64,000 nucleotides of DNA from NCBI GenBank assembly GCA_015075635.1, contig JABTUA010000002.1, forward strand, positions 2,732,708-2,796,707, read 5' to 3'. Shown one piece after another: positions 50,617 to 63,955 of this stretch. This DNA comes from Polyangiaceae bacterium. GTDB lineage: Bacteria > Myxococcota_A > Polyangia > Polyangiales > Polyangiaceae. Numbering within the stretch: the first letter of the stretch is position 1; every line of letters starts with the position of its first letter. A program made the position numbers and the translations under genes. The notes under the pieces are model-generated. The model saw only the letters and a program-made list of their open reading frames with translations. It made no database searches and had not been told where the DNA came from.

Positions 50617-51702
50617 TCACGCGCCGCGAGCGTAGCCGCGGAGCGCCCGAGGCAGGTCGGCCGACGTGAGGCTGCCGGTCTCGACCTTCCGCCCGTCGTA
50701 GCTCAGCCAGAACACCACGGTCTTGTCGCGGAGCTTCGGCGCGTCGGCCTGGAGCGCGGCCAGCGCCTTGGCGCAATAGGTCAGGTCGAGCTCGAGGCCC
50801 GCGTGCTTCCTCGCCAGCTCCCGCGCGCGACGACCGGAGCCCGTCGGCTCCGCGTAGCCCTTGCCCACCCAGCCCTCTCGCACGCTGAGCCGCGGCCCTC
50901 GATCGTAGAGGGGGAACGTCGGGTCGAGCTCGTGCAACAGCGCGCTGGTCTCCAGCGCGGCCTTGCGCAAGAGCGCGGGCGTCCCGTAGCGCGGGCTCGC
51001 GGTGCGCACCGCCACCACGTCCGCGGCCGCCCCCGCGGCGTCGAGACCGAGCGCGAGACCCACCGCGCTCCCACCCGTGCCGAGCGGCAGGTAGACGACG
51101 TCCGGGGAGAGCTCGGCCGCGAGCTCCAGGCCCGCTGCGACGAAGCCCGCGTTGCCAACGGCCGAGCTGCCACCGGTCGGGATCGGGTACGGGCGCTCCG
51201 GCAGCCGTGCCATCGCCCGGGTCGCTTGGGCCTCCGTGCCCACGAGGCGCTGCTCGGCACCGAGCGCGGCCTGCGCCATCAGGTGCTCGCGCGCTTGCAC
51301 GCTCGGCCGCTCCGGCAAAAGGAACAGGTGCGCCGCGAGCCCGCGCTGCTTGGCGAAGAACGCGGTGGCCAGCGTCTGGTTCGAGCTCACGCCTCCTTGC
51401 GTGGCCACTGCGCGGAAGCCCCGCGCCTCGGCGTCGCCCAGGAGCAGCTCGAGCTTGCGGAGCTTGCTCCCGCCGTAGCGCGCGCCGGCGCGATCGTCGC
51501 GTTTCACGAACAGACGACCGACACCCATGGCCCGCGCGAGCTCCGGGGCTTCGGTGAGCGGCGTCGGGAAGCCGCCCAGATCGAGCCAAGGCAACGCGCG
51601 CGTGCCGGGATAGCGCTGGACGAGCTTGCGTTGCGCCGCAGCGACGGGGGCCGGCCAGAGCGAGAGCCCGAGCAGCGACAGGAGCGCGCTCCGCCGGTCC
51701 AT
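50617..51702 (-). CDS. Exported PLP-dependent enzyme of the D-cysteine desulfhydrase / ACC deaminase family
   Basis: 361 residues from ATG 51702 (MDRRSALLSLLGLSLWPAPV). The N-terminus looks like a signal peptide, with an RR pair before a hydrophobic run and AAAQ cleavage near 24; a TTG four codons earlier is less likely. The catalytic region has KRDDRAGARYGGSKLRKLE with PLP lysine K80, GGVSSNQT (103-110) where the family has GGxxSNH, and a glycine loop in YLPLGTGGSAVG binding the PLP phosphate. Members act on D-cysteine, 1-aminocyclopropane-1-carboxylate or similar amino acids. An exported version is unusual; the replacement of His by Gln in the SNH motif may alter specificity. Confidence 0.75.
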   Translation of the reverse strand: MDRRSALLSLLGLSLWPAPVAAAQRKLVQRYPGTRALPWLDLGGFPTPLTEAPELARAMGVGRLFVKRDDRAGARYGGSKLRKLELLLGDAEARGFRAVATQGGVSSNQTLATAFFAKQRGLAAHLFLLPERPSVQAREHLMAQAALGAEQRLVGTEAQATRAMARLPERPYPIPTGGSSAVGNAGFVAAGLELAAELSPDVVYLPLGTGGSAVGLALGLDAAGAAADVVAVRTASPRYGTPALLRKAALETSALLHELDPTFPLYDRGPRLSVREGWVGKGYAEPTGSGRRARELARKHAGLELDLTYCAKALAALQADAPKLRDKTVVFWLSYDGRKVETGSLTSADLPRALRGYARGA

Positions 51703-51741
51703 GACCCACGGCAACGCCGGCCAGCTACCGGCACATTCCCG

Positions 51742-53424
51742 TCACTCCGCCGCGAGCGCCGGCGCAGGGTCGAGCGAGAGCACTCGGTCGGCGAGCGCCG
51801 CCACGTCCGCGTCGTGCGTGACCCAGATGACGGTGCGCGCGCCGCGGAGCCCGGCGATGGCCGCGAGCACTCGGGCGCGACTCTTCTCGTCGAGACCCTC
51901 CGTCGGCTCGTCGAGCAGAAGCACGGGCAGATCGGTGGCGAGCGCTCGGGCGAGCGCGACCAGGCGGCGCTCGCCTCCCGACAGCGGCGTGCCGCCGGGC
52001 CCGACGCGCTCGCCCGCCCGAGCCAGCAGGCGATCGGCGCCGAGCTCCGCCAGCGCGACCCGCGCACGCGACACCTCCCCGCACGCGAGGGCGACGTTCT
52101 CGAGCAAGGTCCCCGTCACCAGCGGGGCGTCCTGCGGCACCCAAGCGAAGGGTCGCGCTTCCGGTCCGACGCCGGCGTGGGTGAGCTCCACACCGTCGTA
52201 CTCGAGCGCGCCGGTTGCGGGCTCGAGGCCCAGCAAGGTTCGTAGCAGCGTGGTCTTCCCCGAGCCGTTCGCGCCGAGCAACGCCAGAGACCGCCCGGGC
52301 ATCACGCTCACCGAGCTCCGCGGTCCCCGCGCGCGCGCGCCGAGCTCCCGGAGCTCGAGCACGCCGCGCCGCTTCGTCCAGTCGCGGGCGGGGCCCGCCG
52401 CCGGTCGCGCCGCGGGCTCCTCGGTCATCACGCGCTCGAGCGCGTCGTGGGCTACGGCGCCGCGCTCCAGCCAGGCGCGTGCGTCCCCCAGGTCGCGCAG
52501 CGGACGGTAGGCCATGAAGCACACGGCGGCGAACGCGACCAGCGACCCGTCGCCGAATGTTGCGCCAGCGCGCTCCGCGAGCGCAACGCATGCGAGCAAC
52601 GCGAGCGCCCCGAGCACCTCGTTGGCGCCGGAGAGCGCCGCTCGAGCACCCTCGACTCGCGCAGCCAGCGATACTGCGACCTTGCCCGTGGACTCGAGCG
52701 CGTGCGCCACGCGCGTCGTGGCGCCGAACGTGCGCCACAGATCGAGGTGGCTGACCAGCTCGTCCACGGCCTCGTGGAGGGCGACCGCGCGGCCCTGCGC
52801 CAGCTCGCTCTGACGGCGGAATCTTCGGCGCAGCGCGGCAAGGACCAAGCCGAACGGGAGGAGCAGCAAGGTGCCAACTGCTGCGAGCCGGGGTGACACG
52901 GAGATCAGACCCACGACGATGGGTGCGAGCTGTGCCAGCGACCGGAGAGCGGCCAGCACACCATGTACGACAGCGGATTCGAGCTCTGCCACCCGCACCG
53001 CCACGGTCGCGAGCACTCGGGGTGCCGAGTCCGGAAGACCCCGCGCTGACCAGCGCATGACGAAGCGCTGACGCCGCGCCATCGCGACGTTGCCCGCAGT
53101 ATTTGCCTGAAAGTATCCGAGCAGTGTAGAGCCCGCGGCCTTGACACAGGCCGCCCCGAGCCCGAAATAGCAAGCCTCCAGCAGTCCGAACCCCTCGACA
53201 TTGGCTGTGCGCGGCTGAGCCAGTGACCGGGTCAACATTCCAGCCGCAAATGCCAGGGCACCGTGCCCTGCACCCGTCAGGGCGAGGCTCGAACCGAGCG
53301 CCAGCAGGCTGGAGGGGCGCGCGGGCAGATCGCGCCAAACGGCGGTAACGAATCCGCGAAGTTGCTGCGGATCAGACTTTGCGCGGATCGCCTGCGGCAT
53401 CTCGTCCGTAGTTACCAGAGACAA
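51742..53424 (-). CDS. ABC transporter, fused membrane and ATPase domains (CydCD/exporter-like)
   Basis: 560 residues from TTG 53424, chosen because AGGAG lies five bases upstream; the ATG at 53400 is the alternative. Residues 35-320 form a six-helix type I exporter transmembrane domain (LLALGSSLALTGAGHGALAF; LAAVGTLLLLPFGLVLAAL). The ATPase domain has Walker A GANGSGKT at 384-391, the signature LSGGERR at 481-487 and Walker B VLLLDE at 501-506. The domain order and single-chain half-transporter suggest a homodimer. Weak similarity of the core to CydC/CydD-type thiol exporters is possible, but substrate is not inferable. Transcribed divergently from the sigma factor gene. Confidence 0.88.
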   Translation of the reverse strand: MSLVTTDEMPQAIRAKSDPQQLRGFVTAVWRDLPARPSSLLALGSSLALTGAGHGALAFAAGMLTRSLAQPRTANVEGFGLLEACYFGLGAACVKAAGSTLLGYFQANTAGNVAMARRQRFVMRWSARGLPDSAPRVLATVAVRVAELESAVVHGVLAALRSLAQLAPIVVGLISVSPRLAAVGTLLLLPFGLVLAALRRRFRRQSELAQGRAVALHEAVDELVSHLDLWRTFGATTRVAHALESTGKVAVSLAARVEGARAALSGANEVLGALALLACVALAERAGATFGDGSLVAFAAVCFMAYRPLRDLGDARAWLERGAVAHDALERVMTEEPAARPAAGPARDWTKRRGVLELRELGARARGPRSSVSVMPGRSLALLGANGSGKTTLLRTLLGLEPATGALEYDGVELTHAGVGPEARPFAWVPQDAPLVTGTLLENVALACGEVSRARVALAELGADRLLARAGERVGPGGTPLSGGERRLVALARALATDLPVLLLDEPTEGLDEKSRARVLAAIAGLRGARTVIWVTHDADVAALADRVLSLDPAPALAAE

Positions 53425-53738
53425 GCGCGCTCCTACACCCCACCGAGGCGCCCTGAAACCCGCGGCCCTGCGTTTGCATCCGAACCCGAGAGGGCCTCCC
53501 CCCGAGCAAAATGAACGACACCCCGAAGCCCAAGACCAGCGCTGCTCCCGACCGGCTCACCCCGGGCATGGACATTGCACGAAAAGTCAAGCGAATCGCT
53601 CAGTCTCCCCGCCCCCGAACCTCCAAGCCCGCGAGCCGTCTCGAACCCACCGCCTCCCCGCGTCCGGGAATCCCGCTTCCCGGCCGGGGGTTGACCGACG
53701 TCGGGCCTTCACGACGTCCCGCCACCCCCAGGACCGCC

Positions 53739-55106
<1,368 letters not shown>

Positions 55107-55445
55107 GGTCTCGGGCGGGGGCCCCCCCCGCCTCGTCCGTGCTCGGCCGCTGACGCGGCCTGCGCGCGGCCGTTCCCCCCCTTACGTCCGGCTCGGCCGC
55201 GCAGCGCGGCCTCGCTCGTCGGAGGGCGCCCGGGTCGGCGCGGGCACCGAGTGCCAAGATCCGCCCGCCGTGCGCGCCTCCTCACGCCGGGACAGGGCTA
55301 CGTGCTGCGGAGACACGCCAACGTCTCCTGGTGAGCGCCCGCGCAGCCCGTGCGCCCGGTCCGCGTCGAACGCCAGGACTGCGCTCGGCTACCTCGATCC
55401 CATGCGATTCCCGCGCTGGCACCCAGCTTGCTGCCACGTGACGGT
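55107..55445. other. Intergenic spacer, hairpins only
   Basis: A hairpin GGCGGGGG-CCC-CCCCCGCC at 55114-55132 just after the sigma stop may terminate, although no T-run follows. Inverted GGCCGC/GCGGCC-like segments occur at 55143-55220. No convincing ORF, promoter or repeat copy was seen; the open frame from 55350 joins the ABC gene but has no start context. Confidence 0.6.
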
Positions 55446-56243
55446 GTGACCGATCACGTCTACGAGCTCCGCGGCGTCTGGAAGGGCTTCGAAGAAGGCC
55501 CGGTGCTGCGCGGCGTCGACCTCATGCTCGACCGCGGCGAGACCCTCGGGCTCATCGGCCCGTCGGGCTCCGGCAAGAGCTTGCTCCTCAAGTGCATGAT
55601 CGGGCTCCGGCCCATCGACGCGGGAGTGCTCCTCTTCGAGGGCCGGAGCGTCCCCGACATGAGCCCCGACGAGCAGATGCGCATGCGCCAGCGCGTGGGC
55701 TTCTCGTTCCAGGCGGGCGGCCTCTTCGACTCGATGACCGTCCGCGAGAACCTGGAGTACAGCCTGCGGGAGCAGTTCTTCGCCAGCATCACCGAGAAGG
55801 AGCTGCGCCAGCGCGCCGACTGGGCGCTCGAGGCGGTCGGGCTCTCGCCGAGCGAGGGCGACACCATGCCCGCCGACCTGTCCGGGGGCATGCAGAAACG
55901 CGTCGGCATCGCGCGCACCATCATCACCCACCCGGAGGTGGTGCTGCTCGACGAGCCCACGCAGGGGCTCGACCCGCCGAACGCCCACCGGATCTCGGAT
56001 CTGATCGTCGATCTGCGGGCTCAGCTCCGCCTGACCTCGATCATCGTCGCGCACGATCTCCGGACGGTGTTCACCGTGTGCGGCCGCGTGGCGTACCTGG
56101 ACGGCGGGCGCATCCAGGAAGCCGCGCCACCCGCGGAGCTCGTGGAGAGCGACAACCCCGCCGTGCGGGACTTCGTGATCGGGCATCCGCCGGAAGAAGA
56201 GCTGGACCCGCGCGTGTCGCAGCCGCCGGAGCCGTGGACGTGA
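55446..56243 (+). CDS. ABC transporter ATPase, MlaF-like
   Basis: 265 residues from GTG 55446; the open frame extends to 55350 without a sensible start or ribosome site. ATPase motifs: Walker A GPSGSGKS, Q-loop FSFQAGGLFDSMTV, signature LSGGMQKRVGIAR and Walker B VVLLDEPTQGLDP. The SGGMxKRVxxAR signature and the GLFDSMTVRENL Q-loop are specific to the MCE/Mla phospholipid-transport ATPases (MlaF/Ttg2A). Such an ATPase would power lipid transport between the membranes with MlaE and MCE-domain proteins. None of those partners is in the window. It converges on the radical-SAM gene (9-bp gap). Confidence 0.85.
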   Translation: MTDHVYELRGVWKGFEEGPVLRGVDLMLDRGETLGLIGPSGSGKSLLLKCMIGLRPIDAGVLLFEGRSVPDMSPDEQMRMRQRVGFSFQAGGLFDSMTVRENLEYSLREQFFASITEKELRQRADWALEAVGLSPSEGDTMPADLSGGMQKRVGIARTIITHPEVVLLDEPTQGLDPPNAHRISDLIVDLRAQLRLTSIIVAHDLRTVFTVCGRVAYLDGGRIQEAAPPAELVESDNPAVRDFVIGHPPEEELDPRVSQPPEPWT

Positions 56244-56252
56244 GGCGGGGAG

Positions 56253-57653
56253 CTACTCCGTCAGCACCGCCGGCAGCTCCAGCGGGAACGTGTCGTCCAG
56301 GTAGGCGTCCACGTCCATCAAGCGCTGCGTGCGGTAGAGCACGCCGGCCAGGGCCAGCGCCTCGCGCACGCCGATGCCGCGGAACCACTTGAGCCAGCGC
56401 CGCGAGGCGTTCCCGCTCGAGAGCACGTTCTTCTTCCAGCTCGAGACCATCAGCTCGTAGAAGCGGCGACGCCCGAGGCGCGGCTCCCAGAGCACGTGGT
56501 GCATGTCGAAGCGGGAAAAGTCTCGCTCCGCGAGGCGCGCCCTCTGCTGCGCGTAGTACTCGGTGCCGGGCAGCGGCGTGAGCACGGTGAAGCCCACGCG
56601 ATCGAGGCGCAGGCGGTCGAGCAGCGCCCAGAGATCCTCGAAGTCGCTCTCGCCCCAGTCGGGATCGACGACGAAGTTGCCGGTCACGCCGAACTCGAGG
56701 CTCCGGCACAGGCGCACCGCCTCCTCGGAGTCGGCGATGGTCGCGTCCTTCTGCAGCGCCGAGAGCGCCCGGTCGGTCGCGGCTTCGAAGCCGAAGAACA
56801 GATCGAAGCGCTCGGCGAGAGGACGCCAGGCTTCGAGCACGTCGGCGCTCCGCGCCACGGTGTCGGCGCGGGTCTGGACCAGGATCCAGCGCTTCTTCAC
56901 GCCGCGCTTCCGGAGCTCGAGCGCGAGCTCCCGGCTGCGGTCCCGCGGGTAGAAGAACAGGTCGTCGATCACGAACACGTCAGCGCCGACCTGGGCGAAG
57001 TCGCGACACACGGCGTCGATGTCCCGGGGGCGATAGCTGTCGGCACGGCCCACCGCGCAGAACGAGCAGCGGAACGGACAGCCGCGCCCGGTCTCGAGGG
57101 CCCAAATCGGCGAACGGTGCACGCAGCGGTAGTGCTTGCGATGACCCGCGACGAGCTCGCGGGCCGGCAGCAGCGACGGGTCGAGGCCGTCGTCGTCCGC
57201 GGTCGGGGCCCGGACCAGATCCCGCCCGCGCAGCCGGAAGCCCGAGAGGCCCGAGAGGCTCTCGCCTCGGGCCAGCGCCGAGACCAGGCGGGGTACGCTG
57301 CGCTCGCCGGCGCCCAGGCCCACGGCGTCCACCTCGGGGCCCGAGAACGCCTCGGGGTCGGCGGCGGCGGCGTGGCCCCCGACCATCACGAAGGTGCCGG
57401 GCCAGCGCGCCTTCACCCGCCGGGCGAGCGCCCGGGTCTCCGGCACGTCCAGGGTATGGATGCAGGAAATCCCGACCAGGCCCGGCCGCTGCCGGCCCAG
57501 GCCGGAGCCGAGGCGGAGGTCACGGATCTCGGCCGAGTGACCCACGCGGTGCAGGGCGGCCGCCAAGTACTCGAGCCCCAGGGGCTCGACCCGGAAAAAA
57601 GGACCTAAGCCGAAGCGCTCACGGGCGGCGGGGCGAAGCAGGAGAGCGCGCAC
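56253..57653 (-). CDS. B12-binding radical SAM protein
   Basis: 466 residues from GTG 57653. Residues about 1-145 form a cobalamin-binding Rossmann-like domain with EPLGLEYLAAAL and MVGGHAAAADPE. The radical SAM core follows, with cluster ligands Cys192, Cys196, Cys199 in GRGCPFRCSFC and a barrel including FVIDDLFFYPRDR and LFFGFEAATDRAL. Members of this class perform methylations or ring rearrangements at unreactive carbons; the RFGLGPFFRVEPLGLE start recalls hopanoid C-methylases, but the assignment is not secure. The C-terminal part (about 370-466) is helical. It lies between an MlaF-like ATPase and a small lipoprotein gene; no substrate genes are adjacent. Confidence 0.82.
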   Translation of the reverse strand: MRALLLRPAARERFGLGPFFRVEPLGLEYLAAALHRVGHSAEIRDLRLGSGLGRQRPGLVGISCIHTLDVPETRALARRVKARWPGTFVMVGGHAAAADPEAFSGPEVDAVGLGAGERSVPRLVSALARGESLSGLSGFRLRGRDLVRAPTADDDGLDPSLLPARELVAGHRKHYRCVHRSPIWALETGRGCPFRCSFCAVGRADSYRPRDIDAVCRDFAQVGADVFVIDDLFFYPRDRSRELALELRKRGVKKRWILVQTRADTVARSADVLEAWRPLAERFDLFFGFEAATDRALSALQKDATIADSEEAVRLCRSLEFGVTGNFVVDPDWGESDFEDLWALLDRLRLDRVGFTVLTPLPGTEYYAQQRARLAERDFSRFDMHHVLWEPRLGRRRFYELMVSSWKKNVLSSGNASRRWLKWFRGIGVREALALAGVLYRTQRLMDVDAYLDDTFPLELPAVLTE

Positions 57654-57683
57654 GCGGGGACCGCTAGCACGGTCCCACCGAAG

Positions 57684-57875
57684 CTACTCGGGCTTTGCGT
57701 ACCCCGGCTTGTCGGGCGGCGGAACGATGGCTTCTTCTCCAGCTTTCTCGGCGGGATCCGCCGAGGGTTGGGCCTTCGGTGCGGCCTTGGCTCCCCCGCC
57801 TTTGGGAGAGCTCGCCTCGGCACCCTGGTGCTCGCACGCCGCCAGCAGAAACAGCATCACGCAAATCCAGCGCAT
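57684..57875 (-). CDS. Small lipoprotein, 63 residues
   Basis: ATG 57875 opens a frame with a compact lipoprotein signal (MRWICVMLFLLAAC, lipobox Cys14), then a Lys/Ala/Pro-rich tail ending PPPDKPGYAKPE. The sequence GGGGAC-like run upstream is a weak ribosome site. It is embedded in a longer open frame that runs to 58742, which is antisense to the FNR-like gene and has no signature. It is transcribed divergently from that regulator, sharing a 72-bp spacer that holds the FNR-box-like palindrome. Function unknown. Confidence 0.6.
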   Translation of the reverse strand: MRWICVMLFLLAACEHQGAEASSPKGGGAKAAPKAQPSADPAEKAGEEAIVPPPDKPGYAKPE

Positions 57876-57908
57876 GTCCCCAGAGAGCCGATGTCGATGC
57901 GTCTCGCA

Positions 57909-57922
57909 TTGATCCCCGTCAA
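57909..57922. promoter_or_regulatory. FNR-box-like palindrome
   Basis: TTGATCCCCGTCAA matches the FNR consensus TTGAT-N4-ATCAA at nine of ten defined positions. It lies 26 bp before the ATG of the FNR-like regulator and 34 bp before the divergent lipoprotein start, so it could control both. CATAAT at 57929-57934, just downstream, is a candidate -10 for the regulator. Confidence 0.6.
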
Positions 57923-57947
57923 TCGTGCCATAATCCAGACAGCGTCG

Positions 57948-58592
57948 ATGAACACCTCGATGCCCCTCCGCTGCCAGACCTGTGGCCTGGTGCTCCGCTC
58001 GGGAGCAGGCGATTGTCCATTCCGGGACACCCGGCGCCCCGCGGGCAGCGTCCTGCTGCAGCAAGGAGTGAAGCCGGAGACGGTCATCTACCTCCGGCGC
58101 GGGCAGGTCGTGCTGAGCTCCAACGCGGCGTCGGGTGCGGAGGTGTCGTGCGCGGTGCGCGGCCCCGACACGATGCTCGGCCTCGAGCTGCTGTTGGACC
58201 AGCCGATGCCGTATCAGGTGTGGGCGCTGACCGACGTCGCGTACTGCACCCTCGACCGCACGGCAGCGGAGGCGTGGGTCGGCGAGCGCAAGACGCCGGC
58301 GGGAGCGGCGCTCACCTACTCGCTCGAAGAGTCGGCGCGACGTGTCGGTGAGCGCCAGGCGCTCCAGGGTCCGGCGCTGCGCCGGGTCGCGCGCTTCCTC
58401 CTTCAGCACAGCGAAGCGGACGGCAGCGGCGAGCCACTCAAGACTCCGCACCGCGTCTTGGCCGGCATGCTCGGGATGCGTCCCGAGACGCTGTCGAGGA
58501 CGCTGGCGGACCTGCGAGCAGCGGGCGCGCTGGCGCGCGGGCGGACCGTGCACATCGCGAGCCTCGAGCGGCTGCGCGAGCTGGCCGACTGA
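57948..58592 (+). CDS. FNR/CRP-family transcriptional regulator with Fe-S-type cysteines
   Basis: 214 residues from ATG 57948; a second ATG at 57960 is possible. Cys9, Cys12 and Cys23 lie in CQTCGLVLRSGAGDCPF, which resembles the FNR N-terminal CxxC...CPF ligand cluster but with ten residues instead of five before the last Cys. Cys100 in DVAYCTLD aligns with the fourth FNR ligand. A cyclic-nucleotide-type beta-roll spans about 30-120. The C-terminal helix-turn-helix has MRPETLSRTLADL with Glu180, Ser183 and Arg184, the residues that read TTGAT half-sites in FNR. It would act as an oxygen- or NO-responsive regulator. It sits directly before the act operon. Fe-S binding is inference. Confidence 0.82.
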   Translation: MNTSMPLRCQTCGLVLRSGAGDCPFRDTRRPAGSVLLQQGVKPETVIYLRRGQVVLSSNAASGAEVSCAVRGPDTMLGLELLLDQPMPYQVWALTDVAYCTLDRTAAEAWVGERKTPAGAALTYSLEESARRVGERQALQGPALRRVARFLLQHSEADGSGEPLKTPHRVLAGMLGMRPETLSRTLADLRAAGALARGRTVHIASLERLRELAD

Positions 58593-58641
58593 GGCGCCCG
58601 AGGCGGACCCCGCCGAGGCCCTGGCGGCCCGCTCTTCGGGC

Positions 58642-58670
58642 TTTACAAAACGCGCAGGTTTGCGCATAAC
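58642..58670 (+). promoter_or_regulatory. Candidate promoter of the act operon
   Basis: TTTACA and CATAAC are spaced by 17 bp. The distance to the actA ATG (58874) is about 200 bp, a long leader. It lies in the 281-bp spacer after the FNR-like gene; no FNR box was seen beside it. Confidence 0.5.
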
Positions 58671-58873
58671 CTCCGCGCGTGGCGCAGCGCCCGGCGGAGG
58701 CGTGAAGGCGGAAGTGTTCCATCGGTGACAGACACCCGTCATTTGGGTCGCCGGTCCGAGTCTCTTCTGTCGCCTTCCATACCCGCCTCGTGCTACCGGG
58801 GGGCGCCCCGATCACCCCTTCGTCCGGTGCCGTGCGTCGAGCACACCGGGCGACCCAGCTCAGGGTCGAAGCG

Positions 58874-59505
58874 ATGAAGCCATTCACGTTCCCGCGATGG
58901 GCCAATAAGACCCGGCAGCTCGCCGGCGTCGCGCTCGGCGTCGCGCCGGTCTACCTGACCGCGCTGGTCTGGTACGGGTTCTCCCCGAAGACCACCGACG
59001 TCGGGTACCAGCCGAAGCAGCCGGTCCCGTACAGCCACGCGCTGCACGCCGGTGCCGTCGGCATCGACTGCCGCTACTGCCACAACACGGTGGACCGGGC
59101 CGCGCACGCGGCGTCGCCGCCGACCGAAACGTGCATGAATTGCCATGCCCGCGTCCGGGCCACGAGCCCGCTGCTCGAGCCCATCCGCGAGAGCGCCAAG
59201 ACGGGCAAGCCGGTCGAGTGGGTCAAGGTCCACGACCTGCCGGACTACGTCTACTTCAACCACAGCGCGCACGTGACCCGCGGCGTCGGCTGCGTGAGCT
59301 GCCACGGCCGCGTCGATCAGATGGTCGAGGTCTACCAGAAGGAAACCCTCAGCATGGGCTGGTGCCTGACCTGCCACCGCGCGCCGGAGGCGCACCTTCG
59401 GCCGCCGTCCGAGGCGACGAACATGACTTGGCAGCAGCCCAGCCCGACCTTCGGCGCCGAGTTCCGCAAGGCGAACAACATCAACCCTCCCGAGGACTGT
59501 TCTGC

Positions 59506-59518
<13 letters not shown>
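58874..59518 (+). CDS. actA: Alternative Complex III subunit ActA, pentahaem cytochrome c
   Basis: 214 residues from ATG 58874; the frame is open upstream to 58790 with no ribosome site there. An N-terminal membrane helix (about 15-38, LAGVALGVAPVYLTALVWYG) anchors it. Five CxxCH haem motifs follow: CRYCH, CMNCH, CVSCH, CLTCH and CSACH near the C-terminus, the ActA pattern. ActA passes electrons from the quinol-oxidising module to cytochrome c or a haem-copper oxidase. Periplasmic orientation. It overlaps actB by 13 bp. The operon has the canonical order A-B-C. Confidence 0.95.
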
Positions 59519-62568
<3,050 letters not shown>

Positions 62569-62571
62569 GCC

Positions 62572-63945
62572 ATGGCCCAAGCCACCGCCGTGAACCCGTT
62601 CGACGCAGCCCCGAAGGGCGAGAACGCATTCGCCCGAATCACCGACAACGTCGCGCGTGTCGCCGAGCTCCCGAAGCCGCCCCGCGGCTGGTACATCGCC
62701 TTCGGCATCGCGCTGACGCTGCTCTCCATCTTCGGCATCAGCGTCGGCTGGTTGATGTGGACCGGTATCGGCATCTTCGGGAACATGAACCCGGTCTTCT
62801 GGGCGATGCCGATCGTGAACTTCGTGTTCTGGGTCGGCATCGGCCACGCCGGCACGCTGATCAGCGCCATCCTCTACCTGCTCCGCCAGAACTGGCGCAC
62901 GGCCATCAACCGCTTCGCCGAGGCGATGACCATCTTTGCGGTCATCTGCGCCGGCGTCTTCCCGGGCTTGCACGTCGGCCGTCCCTGGCTGCCGTACTGG
63001 ATGTTCCCGCTGCCGAACCAGATGAGCATGTGGCCGCAGTTCCGGAGCCCGCTGGAGTGGGACGTGTTCGCGGTCGGCACCTACTTCACGGTGTCCACGC
63101 TGTTCTGGTACATGGGCATGATCCCGGATTTCGCGACCTTCCGCGATCGCTCCACCACCAAGGTCCGCCGCCTGGCCTACGGCATCGCAGCCATGGGCTG
63201 GCGCGGCTCGAGCCGGCAGTGGCACCGCTACGAGCGCGCGTACTTGATCCTGGCGGCCCTCGCCACGCCGCTGGTGCTCAGCGTGCACTCGGTCGTGTCC
63301 TTCGACTTCGCCACGGCGCAGCTGCCGGGCTGGCACGCCACCATCTTCCCGCCCTACTTCGTGGCCGGCGCCATCTTCGGCGGCTTCGCCATGGTGGTGA
63401 CGCTGGCGGTGCCGGCGCGGCAGTTCTTCGGGCTCAAACGCATCATCACCATCGGGCACCTGGAGCTGATGGCCAAGATCATCCTCGCGACGGGCATGAT
63501 GGTTGGCTACGCCTACTCGATGGAGTTCTTCGTCGCTTGGTACAGCGGCAGCGACTACGAGATCTTCGCGTTCTTGAACCGCGCCATGGGGCCCTACGCT
63601 TGGTCCTACTGGTGCATGATCTTCTGCAACGTCGTCAGCCCCCAGGTCTTCTGGTGGAAGAAGATGCGCACCAACCCCTGGGTCATCCTGGTGGTGGGCG
63701 TCATCGTCAACATCGGCATGTGGTTCGAGCGCTTCGTGATCGTGATCACCAGCCTGTCCCGCGACTTCTTGCCCTCGGCCTGGGGCTACTACACGCCGAC
63801 GGTCTGGGACTTCTCCCTCCTGGCAGGCAGCTTCGGCCTGTTCTTCACCCTGTTCCTGCTGTTCTGCCGTTACCTGCCCATGGTCGCCATGGCCGAGGTG
63901 AAGGCGTTCCACCCCTCCGCGCACTCGCACGGGGACGACCACTGA
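62572..63945 (+). CDS. actC: Alternative Complex III subunit ActC, NrfD/PsrC-type quinol-binding membrane protein
   Basis: 457 residues, ATG 62572, three bases after the actB stop. About ten membrane helices of the NrfD/PsrC family are visible (WYIAFGIALTLLSIFGISVGWL; WAMPIVNFVFWVGIGHAGTLIS; VFWWKKMRTNPWVILVVGVIVN). The conserved His in GIGHAGTLIS and the WYMGMIPDFATFRDR loop are typical of ActC/ActF proteins that oxidise menaquinol or ubiquinol. The C-terminus ends in a His-rich tail (HSHGDDH). Followed after ten bases by the next act gene. Confidence 0.95.
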   Translation: MAQATAVNPFDAAPKGENAFARITDNVARVAELPKPPRGWYIAFGIALTLLSIFGISVGWLMWTGIGIFGNMNPVFWAMPIVNFVFWVGIGHAGTLISAILYLLRQNWRTAINRFAEAMTIFAVICAGVFPGLHVGRPWLPYWMFPLPNQMSMWPQFRSPLEWDVFAVGTYFTVSTLFWYMGMIPDFATFRDRSTTKVRRLAYGIAAMGWRGSSRQWHRYERAYLILAALATPLVLSVHSVVSFDFATAQLPGWHATIFPPYFVAGAIFGGFAMVVTLAVPARQFFGLKRIITIGHLELMAKIILATGMMVGYAYSMEFFVAWYSGSDYEIFAFLNRAMGPYAWSYWCMIFCNVVSPQVFWWKKMRTNPWVILVVGVIVNIGMWFERFVIVITSLSRDFLPSAWGYYTPTVWDFSLLAGSFGLFFTLFLLFCRYLPMVAMAEVKAFHPSAHSHGDDH

Positions 63946-63955
63946 CGGAGCGGCC

